This document shows positions 17,461 through 30,725 of a stretch of DNA of 64,000 nt, one piece after another (within the stretch, counting starts at the first letter, position 1; each line of letters begins with the position of its first letter). The position numbers were made by a program, and so were the translations under genes. The stretch is from assembly GCA_963573305.1 (NCBI GenBank), contig OY754331.1, positions 7,102,868 through 7,166,867 on the forward strand, read 5' to 3'. The notes under the pieces are model-generated. The model was not told the DNA's origin. It made no database searches and saw only the letters and a list, made by a program, of their open reading frames with translations. The DNA comes from Pyrrhosoma nymphula (lineage: Eukaryota > Arthropoda > Insecta > Odonata > Coenagrionidae).

Positions 17461-20400
17461 TGCGGCTGCTTCGTCAGGGAACTCGGTCAATATCAAGTTG
17501 TTTGCGCTGAAACTTCCCCGCATACTTCATCCGAGTGCAAATCAGCTACTCGTGTTGTTGGCTAGTAGTTATTTATTTAAAATATGAACTTTGAAATCTA
17601 CCTGCGCCTGTAGGCCAATGCCGAAAGGGAACTTTATTTAATATTTCGCCCGGGACACTGGGAAAACTTATTAAACCGTGCATACCTGGACAATTAGGAC
17701 AAATCCGGACAAAACTCGAAGAAACTGGATCATAAGTATCATTGACTCATTAAAGCTTGAATAATCTAAACTACAAGTGTGTAGAATTCACTATTGTCAA
17801 TTACATTGACAATAAAATAATGAGAGTATTTTCAAGGAGTTAATGAACGCATGTTAAGGGAATTCATCCACTTGAAAAAGAATGGTGTTTCCTTATCATA
17901 GTGACTGATATCGACTCACTCGAGTAACCTGGCTTAAGTTTGCAATATCAGCCGCCGTCGCCTCAGAGAGTAGGGAGCTGCTGTGACCGAAGCCTTTTGA
18001 GATGAGTTAGATTCATAAATTGTGTGTAAGTTTACATTATTTATTTAAAATTATACAAAATTTATTTTGGAGGAGTTAGAAAGAAGAAATTCATTCATAG
18101 GCTTAAAGAATTTTATTGAGGAAATCAACATCCTTATTTAATTATCATTTATTAAAATATTATTATTATTAGAATTTACGGCAAGGTAATATTTAAAGGA
18201 AGCTCTATACAAAAAATATAATTTATATAACTGACGTATCACAACATTTTAGGATTTTATTAGTATTTACTAATGTTAAAATTGCATTGCGAAACCAGAC
18301 GGAATAATCACATAAAATGTTTAGAGAATTTTCTAAAGAAAAAAAGCTTAAGATAATTGATGATGAAGTGGGAAACGTTGGTGCAAGCATATTAAAAAAT
18401 GAGTTATATCAACTTGTACTAATATCCGAAGATATTAATGAGCCCGCTGGAGCCAATAAGTATTAACTTAGATATAATTCAATTCCAGTTACCAGAATAT
18501 CCAATTACAATGCAGATTTCACAAAATAGTGGTTGGTTTAAAAAAAATTAGATGTTGTTCAACCATGTTAGAGTTTCATTAATAAACATTTGATAGCTGC
18601 ATTACGCCTGCACATTTATTGGCATAGGTACACGCTGCGTCCTACACTCATGGGCATGGGGCTACCTCCAGAACTGGAGGTAGTGACTCGGAGTATGGTA
18701 GGAAGGGAGATTTATTCCAAATTCTGCCCCTTAATTCCCTGTTTCTTGAAACTCCTTTCATTTTCTCACGAACTTTTCTCAAGAGTAAATGATTTAACCC
18801 TCGCAACAAATTCACAGGAATCTCTTATAGGAAATAGTAACATGAGTGACTTTGTCTTTTTACGAGTCATCTGTTTCCTTGTGTAGCCTCGTCTTCTTGT
18901 ATTGAAAGAATATTTTATAATCTTAGTTTCATACAAAATAAGCTTAGGGAAGCGCTAGTTCTCTATACGACATCTGAGCTAGCCTTGGCTCATAAAATAC
19001 TGAATACTGTGGTAGGTGCCAAAGATCATTTGCTCACCTCAGAGGAATACTAAACGTGGATATATTTTTGCCCAATTTACATTATTCCCATATTGTATAA
19101 AGAATTTACTGCGTTAAGTGTGCAACTCCTTTATAATATACTTTTATGTCATTAAATATTTTTTCTTAATTTTGAGAAGCACGAAAAATAATTTTTTAAA
19201 ATTATTATGCAACGTTTACTAAGAATATACAACATAATTTTTTTCAGCAAAATACTACGTTTCACTCATCTGTGTCTGTTTAATTATATTATTACTAATT
19301 ACCAGTGTTATAACTTCACTCTTTCCGAAATATGCCAAGTAAAGGCCATAGTAGACGAAACTTTGATTTTGTCAGGGAGGGTTTTTTCTAGGCATTTTCC
19401 ATGTTTTTTTTTCAAGTGTGGACGAAATGAAACAGCCCTGCTTTAAACACATAAACACAATACAAAACAAACCAATATAATCACTGGTGATTTCGGTGAT
19501 GCCTAAATCTCTTGCGTGAAGATATGTATGTATATGATATGAAGCAATACTGATATGTAAAATGAGTTATATTAGGGGTGGTATTACCTGTTAAAAATAT
19601 TCTTCAGTAACCGTGAACTCAAAAGTTTTGATTGATGTGAAAACACTCCCGACGTTATCTTGGTTAAACAGCCAGTGTGTGTTTGTTTGTGGCAGAATGG
19701 AAGTTGAGCCGATGGGATGGGGACAAGGGGAATTAGCTATCCAATATTCTGATCGATGACTGCTTATGATGTCACATTGGCTTTCGAGAGAATCACCCTG
19801 AGATTGAGAGGTGCGTGCGTGGTGCAATGGGTGGTGGATGACCGCAGGACTCACCCCCCCCCAATGGGGCCACATTTCTGGCCAAAGTGTGGGGATAGGG
19901 GGGGGGGCCGACGAGAGAGAGAAAGATATGGGGGTCGATGCCAACACCCCTCCTCCTTCCCGCGTCTCTCTTAGTGTGCCAAGTGTCGGAGTCTTATACA
20001 GTGATATAATTCATCTATCCATCTCTAGGAATCGCCGGTGCTATCCCGCCGAGATTCACATAAATGTATGGATAATATCTGTGCCTATAACCTGAGTGAG
20101 GAGCGGATCGTGTGGCCACGGAGGTGGTCGGAATCACACCACTCGCGCCATCTCGACGACCCACATGCCTGTGACCCCCACTCCCCTGTCATAATCCCCC
20201 TCCCCCCCAGGGGTGGTGCGGCACGTATACCTCCTTCTTTCAACTCTGGCTGATTAAGTTAGAAAGCAAGGTCGTTGCTACCGTAATGTACTTCGTCTCG
20301 ATAAATGAGCGGCATGAATTCCCACAATCTGACCTCGTTTGAACTAACTCCACCTAGAGCTAGATCAATCGTGATCAAGCTTCATTCACTATAACTAGGG

Positions 20401-21142
20401 ACATGCAAAACTCGCAAATGCGATAACGCGAATTTTTATTATTATTTATAATTATTTTCAATTTCCTCATTTTGGCTTTTATTTAACTTGTGACTGAAAA
20501 AATATAATAAGGCAGTTGATATTTGGTAATGGCCTTTCCGGTACAACTTTATTTAGAAATATTACTATGATATAATATTCGTCAATCATTTTTTGTGAAC
20601 TTGAACAAAAGGAGTGAAAAATACATGCCAAAATTTTACTGTACAGGCAGTCCCCGAATTACGTAGGCCTCTACTTACGTTAATATGTACTTACGTAAGT
20701 GTGAACCTTAACCCAAACTACGCAAATTACGGAAATAACAGGATGGGGAAGAACGGTTGCCTACTTTCAAGGGGCGCGTGTAATGGAAGTGTCAGAATGT
20801 TGGTAAACGCTGGCCAACCGGAGAAGGTGAATGCAGGAAAATTGGCCTGGTCAGCAGTTGTAAAGTAGCATTAGCATATCGTGCTTGTACCGTGCTCATA
20901 TAAAGTAACAAATTCGAGTTAAAAAAGATGCCTCTCTTATCAAGAAGATGTCTAAGATGTCTACAAAGTAGCAAAATTCCTACCTCATATTTCATGACAT
21001 CGCCATTGATGGCGCTCGTATTGAAATAATCACGGGAAAGCTCAAAACAATATCGCGTGTTTAAAGCGTCATACCGTCATTTAAATCATCAGCATAGTGA
21101 TTTTCTTTTGTGACAGTTGTATCACATTCTCCAGAACTTATA
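17461..21142. other. No gene seen; scattered low-complexity sequence
   Basis: Mostly AT-rich. Short C- and G-runs occur at 19,850-19,910 and 20,180-20,215. ORFs at 18,590-18,886, 19,756-20,095 and 20,614-20,868 have no recognisable motif. A perfect 10-bp hairpin (CTACCTCCAG/CTGGAGGTAG) lies at 18,661-18,682. At 20,395 ACTAGGGACATGCAAAACTC might be the left end of the hAT element downstream, but no matching right end was found. Confidence 0.45.
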
Positions 21143-21895
21143 ATGCCGAAGTTGGCGGTGACAGCAAAGCAGCGCAAGGCAGAATTTCGACAACATGGAT
21201 GATATTTTGCTGATGATAAAACAATTCTTTGTCGTTTTTGCAGTACAAATGTCACGTGGATAAGGAAGGACAACGGCACGAAACACATTTTGAGTGAAAA
21301 ACATTTGAAAAAGATTCTTCCGGTTGGAGTGGAATAAAACGGCAAGCATCCATAATAATATTAAGAGTGGCATTTTTTTTAGAAAACTACTAATTCCTTG
21401 CAAGGTACGACAACTTGTAAAGCAGAAGCTGTAAAGTCGATAAGAGTGCAGATGGCATCAAAGGAATCGATAAAACTTTGTTCTCTTTGTTGTAGAAGCC
21501 CCAAGTAGAGTAAGATTTAATAACAGTTTTTGACCCTCAAGTAGTTCTCACAACGGAGGTGAGCCCTGACTTAATTGAAATAGTTCATGGCATTGAGTCA
21601 ATTGAGACGGAAAAGTTGACGTTGGGGTTTGGAGAATTACTTCAAATATTACAGCAACAAATTTTCCAGGGTTCAGTGGATGTAATGAAACCAATTCAGG
21701 TACTAAAATTGTTTGAACCATCATTTGCATTAAAGTGCCTTGAAGCGATTTGGACCCCCTGTGCATAATGTGGACTCAGAGAGATATTTCTTTCCTCCTA
21801 CAACACTGTGCTAACAAATAGAAGAACAAATCTAAAAGAAGAAATTTTGGCCACTCTGGCAATTTTTTCATTTGAAAATACGGACAATTAACTGT
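21143..21895 (+). pseudogene. hAT-type transposase remnant: BED finger plus hATC dimerisation end
   Basis: The N-terminus MPKLAVTAKQRKAEFRQHG, a stop, then FADDKTILCRFCSTN...GTKHILSEKH: a CX2C...HX5H BED-type zinc finger like those of hAT transposases and the derived CGGBP1 family. After a degraded middle comes VLTTEVSPDLIEIVHGIESI (near 21,550). At the end are NVDSERYF and, one frame away, YNTVLTNRRTNLKEEILATL, the hATC dimerisation motif. The whole is about 750 bp against roughly 1.8-2 kb for a full transposase, so most of the RNase-H-like catalytic domain is gone. Several stops and frameshifts. Confidence 0.75.
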
Positions 21896-22995
21896 AATTT
21901 GGCTCTTTATGTAAATTGGTTAGGTACGTGAAATGCACAAAAATATAAAATGTGAATACAGCATGGTGTTGATTGTTTAAATTTTCCCTAATCAATGGTA
22001 TTCAACATTCATTGCCAACAGGTGGGCCTGTGGGGGAGGAGAGCACTTAATTCGCACCAAATACTTTGTCGTGAAAATAACACCAATGTCAGGGTAAAAT
22101 AACACCGCTTTTGCAAAAAATAACTCCACTTTTGGCTATATAATAACCACACCTTTTTCAGGTCTCTAACCAAAACGTATCAATCATTTGAATCACAGAT
22201 ATTTAGATGCATTTACTAATATTGCGATATGAGTAGCATTCAACAGGTGAAAAACTATATATCGTAGCAAACTATAATTATCGGTTGAATATTTTATAAT
22301 TTTATGTTTTAACATACTAGAATTGGAAGACGGTAGATTTGAAGAACTACTGTGCAACAACTCCCGGGAGAGTACCGAAATTGGCCGACCATGTGTAGCT
22401 ACATGTATATAGGTGGTAGTACACAACCCGGAGTGGATTTGCTGGCGTCGATGACAAAATGCTTACGCGAGTGAAACCCGGCGAGTGCCCTGCACTCCTT
22501 TTCTATCTTTTAGTTACGCGCGAAAATTAATTTTTTTGATCTATGACTTCTTTTCATTTAGCACTCTCCCCAATTTTCAGTAATTTAATTCAGTAAGTAA
22601 ACTTGGTATTTCTTAGTAACTTTTGCTATTTGTTCTCCTTAGCGTAATGCTAATAAAAGTTTATGAATTTCCAGCGTGTCCAAGGGATTCGAGCTTTTTT
22701 AATTCTTGGACGTTGGTTTTCAGGTGAAAAGCGTCTCCATTTTCCATTCAGAGTAATGCAAAGGGAGAATGAGACATGTCAATTGGCGCGAGAATTGATT
22801 TCACTCTTGGGTCGACTCCAAATTCTATCATTTCTTGCAACTATGGGCGCGAAATTTCCTGCAGTTAACCTCGAGTCTGAGTCACCCACGAGGAGGCGCG
22901 CGAAGATGTTATCCGAAAAGATGGTCCATTTGCCATGAGTTGTTCTCCAGAGAGAGAGTGAGGGCTTTTCGGAAACACTTCGTTTTCGTTAAAGC
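21896..22995. other. No gene seen
   Basis: AT-rich. An ORF at 22,193-22,426 (minus) and one at 22,663-22,938 (plus) lack recognisable motifs. No transposon end was identified. Confidence 0.45.
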
Positions 22996-23070
22996 AGTGG
23001 GCGTGAAATCTGACATGTGGGCTTGAATCTCAGTCCAGGCGATCGAGTTTTCACTCTGAATCTCACATAA
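22996..23070 (+). repeat. SINE-like fragment (B-box), family 2 copy a
   Basis: GGGCTTGAATCTCAGTCCAG followed by GCGA resembles the copy at 23,865-23,890 (GGGTCCGAATCTCAGTGTAG, GCGA). The shared GAATCTC core resembles a degenerate RNA polymerase III B box (GGTTCGAATCC). No clear A box. Weak call. Confidence 0.35.
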
Positions 23071-23796
23071 ACCCTTTGTACAGCTACATTATATTTTAAA
23101 ATACGTACAAAGGCCGATTAAGTCTCATATACTCGGCTCATACTTTTTAAGCCCTCGGTGCTTCTCTCTTAAGCAATCTCTATCGTTTGCTTCTGCGGGC
23201 GTTTGGCAATTTCACGTAATTCCATGACCTCTCCACGGCTTATCCGCACTACACGGAATTTCAAGACGACCTAGTTGTCCACGAATTTATAATTTGTCGC
23301 ATGACTTTATTCTTATTTGAATTTTGATGTTTATATCGATAGAAAAATTCAAGTTATAATGTGATCATTCTTGCTTCTGTATGTATAATTCAAACTAACC
23401 CTAAAATTGCCGACATTTTTGTATGTGACTCTTTTAACACTCTCAAGGTAGGTAAGAATTCAAAGCACTTGAACTTTAGTCACCCGCTGTAGTGATACAA
23501 ATTGAAAGGTGAAAATTCACAGTGGTCACTTGATGGAGTACGGCACATCAGACTGTAAGGCTTCCGGGTTCCTCCCGTGCCGTTTCACCTTGGATGGCGA
23601 AAATTTCATCGGCTTTCCACTCGGCATCTTCAGGTCTGAAGACCTGAAGAAGCTGATGTCTTAAACCTCAAGATGAACCAACGCGGAAAGAACCGAAAAA
23701 CTTTACAGCCATCCTCAATTCAACGCGTAAGATATCTCAGCACGAAACTTTGCTACAGCGAATTATTGCTTTAGAGCCACGACAAAATTCACCGTT

Positions 23797-24090
23797 GAAG
23801 AGGACGCTCGGGTAGATTCGATGTTTTTAAACCGTTCGGTAGGAAATCGAGTGACCTGGGTCCGAATCTCAGTGTAGGCGAATGATTTGTTAATATTGTG
23901 AATTTCGGATGTCCCTCTAGGAGCAAGACAGAGGGGCAAGGTTGACGGCACGAAGCCTTCAGGTGCGTTACACCTCTGCCCTCCCCTCTTAAAGATCTCC
24001 TCGGTGTGATAGCCCAGATGAAAATTCGGCGCTGATTATACGAAGCTTTCTCCGTCAGTCTCCTAGTTTCTCCGTCAGTCACTCGAAGGC
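23797..24090 (+). repeat. SINE-like sequence, family 2 copy b
   Basis: A B-box-like GGGTCCGAATCTC at 23,866 is followed by a tail with GTGTGATAGCCCAGATGAAA and a short tandem TTTCTCCGTCAGTC (two copies at 24,048-24,080). Similarity to 22,996-23,070 around the B box suggests an interspersed family. An A box is not convincing. Confidence 0.4.
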
Positions 24091-24189
24091 AATGCCTCGT
24101 AATATTGGATGGAGAGGGGGGAGTGCTTGTTTATGCGACTCTGTTTGGGCTGGACTGCTTTATCGTTCACGCCTATCGCCGTTCGCTTA

Positions 24190-24480
24190 GCCTAGATGCC
24201 GGGTGAAGGTGATTGCCTCGAAATGATAGACCCGAGCAGGGAGTATGCCACTCGGTCAAACTCCTTGCTCGGCTTCTGCCCGTGGAAATTTCCGCACGCA
24301 TTACCTCCCCTCCTCAGTCCGCCAACAACGCCACCTCTTCCCTCCCTTCCCGCCCGCACCCTGGAGCGACTGAAGGCCGGGGGCGGGAGGGCACTGCTCC
24401 TCCTCCCGCACTTACCTCGGGGAGCGGGCGCGCTAGGTGCACAGGTCGGGGTCACGCTGCGTGTATGTGAGGTGCTGTGA
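24190..24480. other. GC-rich patch, no gene assigned
   Basis: GC-rich stretch with overlapping open frames on both strands encoding Pro/Ala/Gly/Arg-rich peptides. This pattern is typical of composition-driven ORFs. No motif recognised. Confidence 0.4.
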
Positions 24481-24841
24481 TCGGCAGGATCTCGTTCGTT
24501 GTGGTGCACTTATGCAACGACAATGGAGCAGTTCGTTTTCGGTAGGAAGTCTATTGCTGTCAGCGACCCTATAAAAATATCAATAGTCTCCGCTGCAGCC
24601 TAAATTGACATTGGCGAGCCTATAAACCACATTTTTCTCTGCATTTGACATTTTAATCGACGTTGTCAACTAAGCACTTGATCTGCGTGAGAGGTTTTGC
24701 GGAAAATGGTGGCGTTGATTGCTTTTGGTAGGCGATCGACGACTGAGAGGTAATTTACGCCATTGAGGACAGGTGGGTTGCTTGGCAAGAAATAAATTGA
24801 AGTTATTGGTGGCGGCCGATACTCTGTGGAATTCCACTGTA

Positions 24842-24931
24842 GGAAAAGGATAAAATACTTTGCACTATTCAACTGGACTAGATAAATCAAATTTCTCCAG
24901 TGGAATAGTGCTAAGTATTTTATCCTTTTCC
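24842..24931. repeat. Imperfect long hairpin (about 36-bp arms)
   Basis: AGGAAAAGGATAAAATACTT, then GCACTATTCAACTGGA, an 18-nt centre, then TCCAGTGGAATAGTGC, TAAGTATTTTATCCTTTTCC and T. Arms differ at about two positions. It directly abuts the 3' end of the SINE at 24,935. Confidence 0.85.
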
Positions 24932-24934
24932 TAA

Positions 24935-25186
24935 TAAATAGATTGTTCGGGATGGGGACAAGGTGGAGGGAAACTAGGTGCCAGGATTATCCTACTCTTA
25001 AGAAGAGGCGCTGAGAGGATGACGGCTAGACGTCCCATCCGACGGTCGAAGTACTTCACTTGAAGTGCCCTCCCACATTGCACCCGAGTACGGATCGGTA
25101 TTATACTGAAAACTCTCGTCCTTGGACGAGATCTGACCCCGGACCCTCTGGAGAGGAGGACCGTCTGGTCTGCTCTACCCAACACA
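24935..25186 (-). repeat. tRNA-derived SINE
   Basis: Minus strand: A-box-like TGGGTAGAGCAGACC near 25,180, a five-pair anticodon-like stem TCCTC/GAGGG with loop CTCTCCA (U at position 33, nominal anticodon CUC), and B-box-like GGGGTCAGATCTC near 25,139. A body follows with GTCGGATGGGACGTCTAGCC, a word commonly seen in invertebrate SINEs, and it ends near the hairpin at 24,931. The T stem is imperfect, so it is a SINE head and not a functional tRNA. Confidence 0.6.
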
Positions 25187-27796
25187 CAAAACCGATTCCC
25201 GTGAAGTAATCCATAGGAGATGAGTTAAAGGAAAGAATATCGAGTTGCTGTTTAGTATGATTTTACGATCGCCTGTGAAACACCTGTTACGTATGACTAT
25301 GTTCAGCAAACACATGATGCATGTAATCCAAAGATGAGAGAACTGAACTTACCGCTGTTAGGCTACCACCTGCTATGGTCGCGTATATTTCATAACGTTA
25401 AATGTCTCGATAAAATATCAATTCTCAACTTCATCATGTGAAAAATTTATCAATGAGATTCTGTGTTTAGGATCAACATTAATCAACTTTGCTAAATACC
25501 TACCTACTTTATAAAATGGGGTCAAATGGTTTGGAGGACGTCACTACATGGCTCCCAATTACCGCTTTAGGTGGTTAGAGCGAGATAGTTCCCTAGTCAT
25601 AATGGAGACCATATTATAATTTTATTTTTTGACTTCAGCGTCTGTAAGAAGTGTGAAATAAATATTGTAATATTAATGGCGCAAATATATAATTATACAT
25701 GATTAAAATTCTCAGTAATTAAATAAATAAAGCTGCATAAGTCTCTAACTTGACTCATTTTTTCCCGCCGTACGGCTGAAAACCTTCAAAACAGCAAGTG
25801 TTTTTGCGATTCTGTAAAAAATACTGTGGTGAGTTATAGATTATTTTTTATAAATAGTTGAGAAAACATGCAATCTATACACCGTTAGATTTTTTGACGA
25901 AGTCTATGTGCTTTAAATTTCTATTTCCATCAATATTCTATCCCTCTGGAGCGCACAGCCGTAATCTAATCCCATGTTAAACAGCTTAGTAATTTCTAGG
26001 CATATTGCTCGAAAAGTAGTTCCGCAAGAGGTTGATATTTTGATGTAATTGGAAAGAAGAGAGTTTCTTCTTTAAAATGAGGCCAAATTCATCAAATTCC
26101 AGGTTAAGTGATTTTTCGCTGAAAAACTACCTTAAGCAGGTTTCTACTTGTAATCTTCCATTAGATTAGTTCCCTAATTATTTTATGAATAGGCTGTTTT
26201 GTGATTTTATGTCATCGTATTATTTTTCTGAAATCAATTTTCAGCCTTAGCTATCTTACCCATTCGGGATCTGCGGATATTTTAATAATAGTCTGGTTTA
26301 CCTTGGGTTACATTTCAAAGAAAAGCTATTGCGTTGTTTAATACGGAATGAGTGGTGACCGTAATAAAAGTACCAGAAGTGGACATCGGTGAAGTAGAGG
26401 GTTCTTTTTGAAAGTTGTAAGATGTCTGCAATGTTTTTCATGTGGATTATGTAAATGACTTGCATATGCCAAATACGTGTAAAACAATGATATTCGAATT
26501 ACATGATAGTATGTTTACTATCGTACAAAAGAAATTATTCTAACGAATAAAAGAGCGAGGCAAACGACTTCCTGGGTGACGGAAGGTTTGACTCGAGGAA
26601 GAAATTAAAAGAACTCCCGACGACATTGGGTCGCTGAGGATTTTTAAAGAAAGAAATTCCGTGAATTCATGGCGAGGATGATGTATTTGTTGGCTTCGTA
26701 GAATTTGGGCATTTGAGAGTGTGCATTGCGCATTCGAACTTTTAATCGAATTAATAATTTTAAACATGGTCATAGATGTATTTGGCAACAAATGCTGGAG
26801 GGGAGCTGATAAAGTCAGCGAGATAATATGTAGTTGACCAAGCGTCTAATCAGGGTGAAAGGCATGTGGCATAAGTAGATCGTGAGTAGGTAAAGGCAAT
26901 GACATTCTATTGAAGTTGAATGACTTGTTGGATGCGAGCGACTTCAGTGGTAAGTTTAGAATGAGAAGGTTGAGGTAGAAGGTTGAGGAAATATTTGCGA
27001 AAAGAAGGTAATCGATGAAGGAGCTCTTAACAAATAAAAATTGAGCTAAAAATTAAATATGAAGCGTCGTGCTCTGTTGCTCGTAGACTTGGTCTTTGTG
27101 TGAAGAAGAGGATGCTCTAAAATCTATCCTCATAGATTGACTTTTTGAAATGTTTTCTTGGGGTAAGACGGAGAGAGCGTGAGCTGGGGAATGAGCGTCT
27201 CGCGATTGGTTGTCAACGAAGGTAGAGAAGAAGTGGCTGAGATTTCAAGAGGTTTGCATCGGAAGTGGAAGGAGAGGGTATGCGTGGGACGTGCTCGCTC
27301 GCTTGTAGTGGTGGTTGGAGGGAAGAGTCTGTAATGACGCAAGGAAAATAAGAGGGATTATGAACGACGTATAGGAAGAGCTTTTGAAAAACTTAATGGC
27401 AGGTAAATAGTTTGGCTCGAGGAAGCTCAAAGAGGACTCCTGAATGTGGAAGGTAAGGTCATAAGGATTGGTCATAAACGTAAAAAATAACAGGAATTAT
27501 ACGAAATAATGATAAGGCAGCTTTGTAATCACGGAAAGCCAGTAGGAGTGACTCCTCTTGGCATTGCTAATTAAGGGAGGAAATAATGTGAAGCTGTGAT
27601 GACATTGAATTGATAAACATTTAAAATAAAGAAGTAATTTTACGCATTCATTCAGTGAAACACTCAAAGAGGTACTTGGTTTATATATTCAAGAAAATGC
27701 ATTCCTGAGGAAAGTGCGTGCGTAAATATTTCCGAGGATTTTAAACGATATGGCTCCAGAACTGAAATGCCTTCTTGGTATTACATACATATAAAT
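25187..27796. other. No gene seen; purine-skewed stretch 26,540-27,480
   Basis: 25.2-26.5 kb is ordinary AT-rich sequence. From 26,540 to 27,480 the plus strand is strongly purine-rich, opening long-ish minus-strand frames (26,540-26,791; 27,130-27,342; 27,245-27,475). Words such as TTTGACTCGAGGAAG (26,586) and TTTGGCTCGAGGAAG (27,410) recur, hinting at an old internal duplication. No protein family recognised. Confidence 0.4.
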
Positions 27797-28017
27797 ACTA
27801 GCGAAAATACCCGTTGATTATCAACGGGAGAGAAAAAAAATTGAAAACAGTGTAGTAGTGCTGTTTGTACAAAAGGGAAACGATTTCGAGTAGAAAAAAC
27901 ATAAAGAGATTGATTTTTAATTTATATAAAAAAGTTAAAAAATCAAAAACCGATTTCTGGAACGTTAATAATGCTTAGATGATGGTTTTAATTAAACAGA
28001 AACGTAGTGGAAAGCGG
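27797..28017 (+). repeat. 5' fragment of the hairpin-start interspersed repeat
   Basis: Starts TACTAGCGAAAATACCCG with hairpin CCCGTTGA/TCAACGGG, like the start of the 8,828 family but diverged. It runs into copy 2 at about 28,018. Confidence 0.5.
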
Positions 28018-29965
28018 AAGGTACCCGTTGAAATTCAATGGGTGTGATAAACATTGAACTTATTTTATAAGAACACGACAAAGCCTGAAGAATACTGTCA
28101 GCGTGGCCATTTGAGGAGTTCGTAACCTATCTTGTATGTTATGTTCGTTGTAGTAGACACGGCGACAGTTTTCCAGGTGCTCGTTCATGCATGAGAAACC
28201 CAAAAATGGGCCACTCAGACTAATTACTACTTAAATAGCATCCAGGTTGATAGATGGGTACCTCGTTCTTCCGGTTCTCTTGAGCCGTCTTATGAGTAAT
28301 TAACAGCTTGATCGATTCCATTGTGTACATAAATGTGTTTGCATTCAATGACTTAAATAAGGACCGCAATTCAACGTTGTGCGTTGAGTATCTTAATCAG
28401 GTTTGGAGAGTAGGGTACAATCCAGCGGTTGACAACGTCAGAAGGAGCACTTGCAGCAACAGCCATGTTTATTTGACCTATGAACCCTCCGTCACCCAGA
28501 CTGCGCCTTAGGCATAAAGGGTAGCCATAATCTTTGGTTTCGGTTGCTAAATAAAAAATCTCTGGTGATTCTTTGTGCACTTGCCGATTTTCATGCACGG
28601 ATGTCGTTCATTGCGCAGAATTTCCGTTCTTCTTTCGGGTAAGAAGCATGTAGTAACGTCATTAACATTTCCGCCATCTTAAAACAGATTGAAGTTTCGG
28701 AACAGAGGGGTGAACCAGATTTAAAGCTGGTTACCCGTTCGTAGGTTGGGTAACAACGAAATTTGTGCGGTTCTTAGCGTAACCCGAGAAAAGCCACGGG
28801 GTGATACTCATGCGATCGCTGGTGGATATGTCTTTGAGCATCCAAGTCTAACATTTGTTGTTTTTCATGCAAGGACTCAGTTACTCGCCAAGAAGACATT
28901 CCTCACGCTTTAGAAGATTTTTTCGAGAGGTTACCCTTTATTCCATTAGGCATGTTGATGGATATATTTTTAAGTCCAAGGAGGGGAAACACAGCGGCGA
29001 GTGAGACTTTAATAGGCATTTCGATGATTGAATGAATGTAAGTTAACTGTACTATAACACTTTTAAACATATATAAATATTTGGTAACGTTTATGATGTG
29101 TGAATTGGTCTTAAAACAGTTCACAATCGTAATGAGAGGCAGGCGGTTCCACTACTACACGCACATCTGAGCATTAAACGATAATAAACAAAGCTGTGTT
29201 TATTGTAGCCAGAGAGACATTATTACCATTACTATGCGATGCACATAAATATTCTTGCACGTTTAATTGCTTGCGTAGCCTCTTTAATTCCTTTATGTGT
29301 ATCGTTTACTACGTAAGTGTTCTCTCACATACATGCAGTGCCCCTATGAGAGCTACTTTGAGAATAGACTTTGAAGGGCAAATGTTTTGTAAATATGCAT
29401 TGAATTATCAATTACCCCCCGAACCAATCTATTATGGGGCCCTTGGGACTCTGGGCCCGCCTTATACATATTTCTCTTCTACGTGTTATAATGGGCCTGC
29501 AGGGAAACATGATATTTATATGCTAGAGGCATGAATATCCTTTGAAATCAAATCTCTGGTTGTCAATGAAATTAGCTATTGCTGATTTTAGAGAAACATG
29601 AGATTTTTCAGCTATAAAAATTAATTTCAGACAAATATGAAGCCTAAAAAATCAATAGAAAGAAACTTTATTTTTTCAGCCATTCGATAAAAACTCCCGG
29701 CTCTCTATCTTGAGTGAAAGTACTTTTAAAAAGCAAAAATGAAACAACTGCACCGAACCCAAAGCTTAGCATGGACCATCAGGGACCACCTTTGGGGGTC
29801 TTTGGGGGCCCCGAGGGCTTTTCAATATAGCCTATGTTACAGCCAGATACCTATGTTTTCTATCTACATGACAATTTTCTGCTCGATCGGTCCAGTAGTT
29901 TTCGAGTGATGGAGCAACAGACAGACAGACGGACATACAGACACCATAACATTTTAATATATGTG
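28018..29965 (+). repeat. Interspersed repeat, copy 2
   Basis: Matches copy 1 (8,836-9,990) at both ends: TACCCGTTGAAATTCAA...GGGTGTGA and CCATTTGAGGAGTTCGTAAC at the start, then ATCCAAGTCTAACATTTGTT, CGTTTACTACGTAAGTGTTC and ATGGAGCAACAGACAGACAG at the end. It has about 630 bp (28,142-28,770) that are absent from copy 1. The ORF 29,196-29,534 is not conserved in copy 1 and is discounted. Confidence 0.65.
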
Positions 29966-30039
29966 TAGCTGAATTACCCCTGTGAATCTTGGTATTACAC
30001 TTCCTTCATAAATCATCATATAAGAGGAGAATCGATTGA

Positions 30040-30725
30040 AGAAAATGAAAAATTTCATTCTTTCGGGTATCCGATAAAATAATTTTTAGCTCTCTATCTT
30101 GAGTGAAAGTATTTTTGAAAAGCAATAAACTTTAACCATTCGACAAAACCCAATGCTTTGAATTCCTAATCAGGTTAGCTGAGCAAAATGAATTTCCAAT
30201 GCGTGAAATACCACAGCTGGTTGTCAAGGAAATATGCTGTTGTTGATTTCTGAGAAAAAAATAAACCACTGCATGAAACCCAAAGTTAAAACAATTTTAA
30301 ATGTGTTAAAGACCAAAATTTGGTTGTCTAGGAAATATGCTATTGTTGATTTCTGATAAAAATGTGCGTTTTTGCTGCTTAAAACGTGGTTTTCAGACAA
30401 ATACGAACAGGAAAAGATAATTGATTGAAATAATTATAAACTTCATTCTTATAGCCATTTGATTAAACAAATCCCAACCCTCTATCTTGAGCGGAAGTAG
30501 TTTAAAAAAGCTAAAAATGAAACAACTGCACCGAACCCAATTCGTAGCTAAAACCACCAAAGGGCCCTTTTTGGGACCTTTTGGGGCCCTGAGGTATTTT
30601 TAAATAGCATAAAAAACTTCTCCTTGAAAAAATACATGTATGTGCCAACTTTCATGTTGATCGGTGAAACGGTGTCCAAGTCTATTAATCTCGGACAGAC
30701 AGACATCCATTTTTATATATACATG
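30040..30725 (+). repeat. Additional 3' units of the same interspersed repeat
   Basis: Two more diverged copies of the 3' portion. One starts near 30,060 (CTCTCTATCTTGAGTGAAAG) and one near 30,470 (CCCTCTATCTTGAGCGGAAG), the latter ending GGACAGACAGACATCC and ATTTTTATATATAC. Tail duplication or stacked insertions. Confidence 0.6.

Noticed and set aside
20640..20740. Palindromic TTACGTAA-rich MITE (CAGGCAGTCCCCGAATTACG)
   Set aside because: Looks like a known style of repeat end, but I could not find a matching second end or a target duplication.
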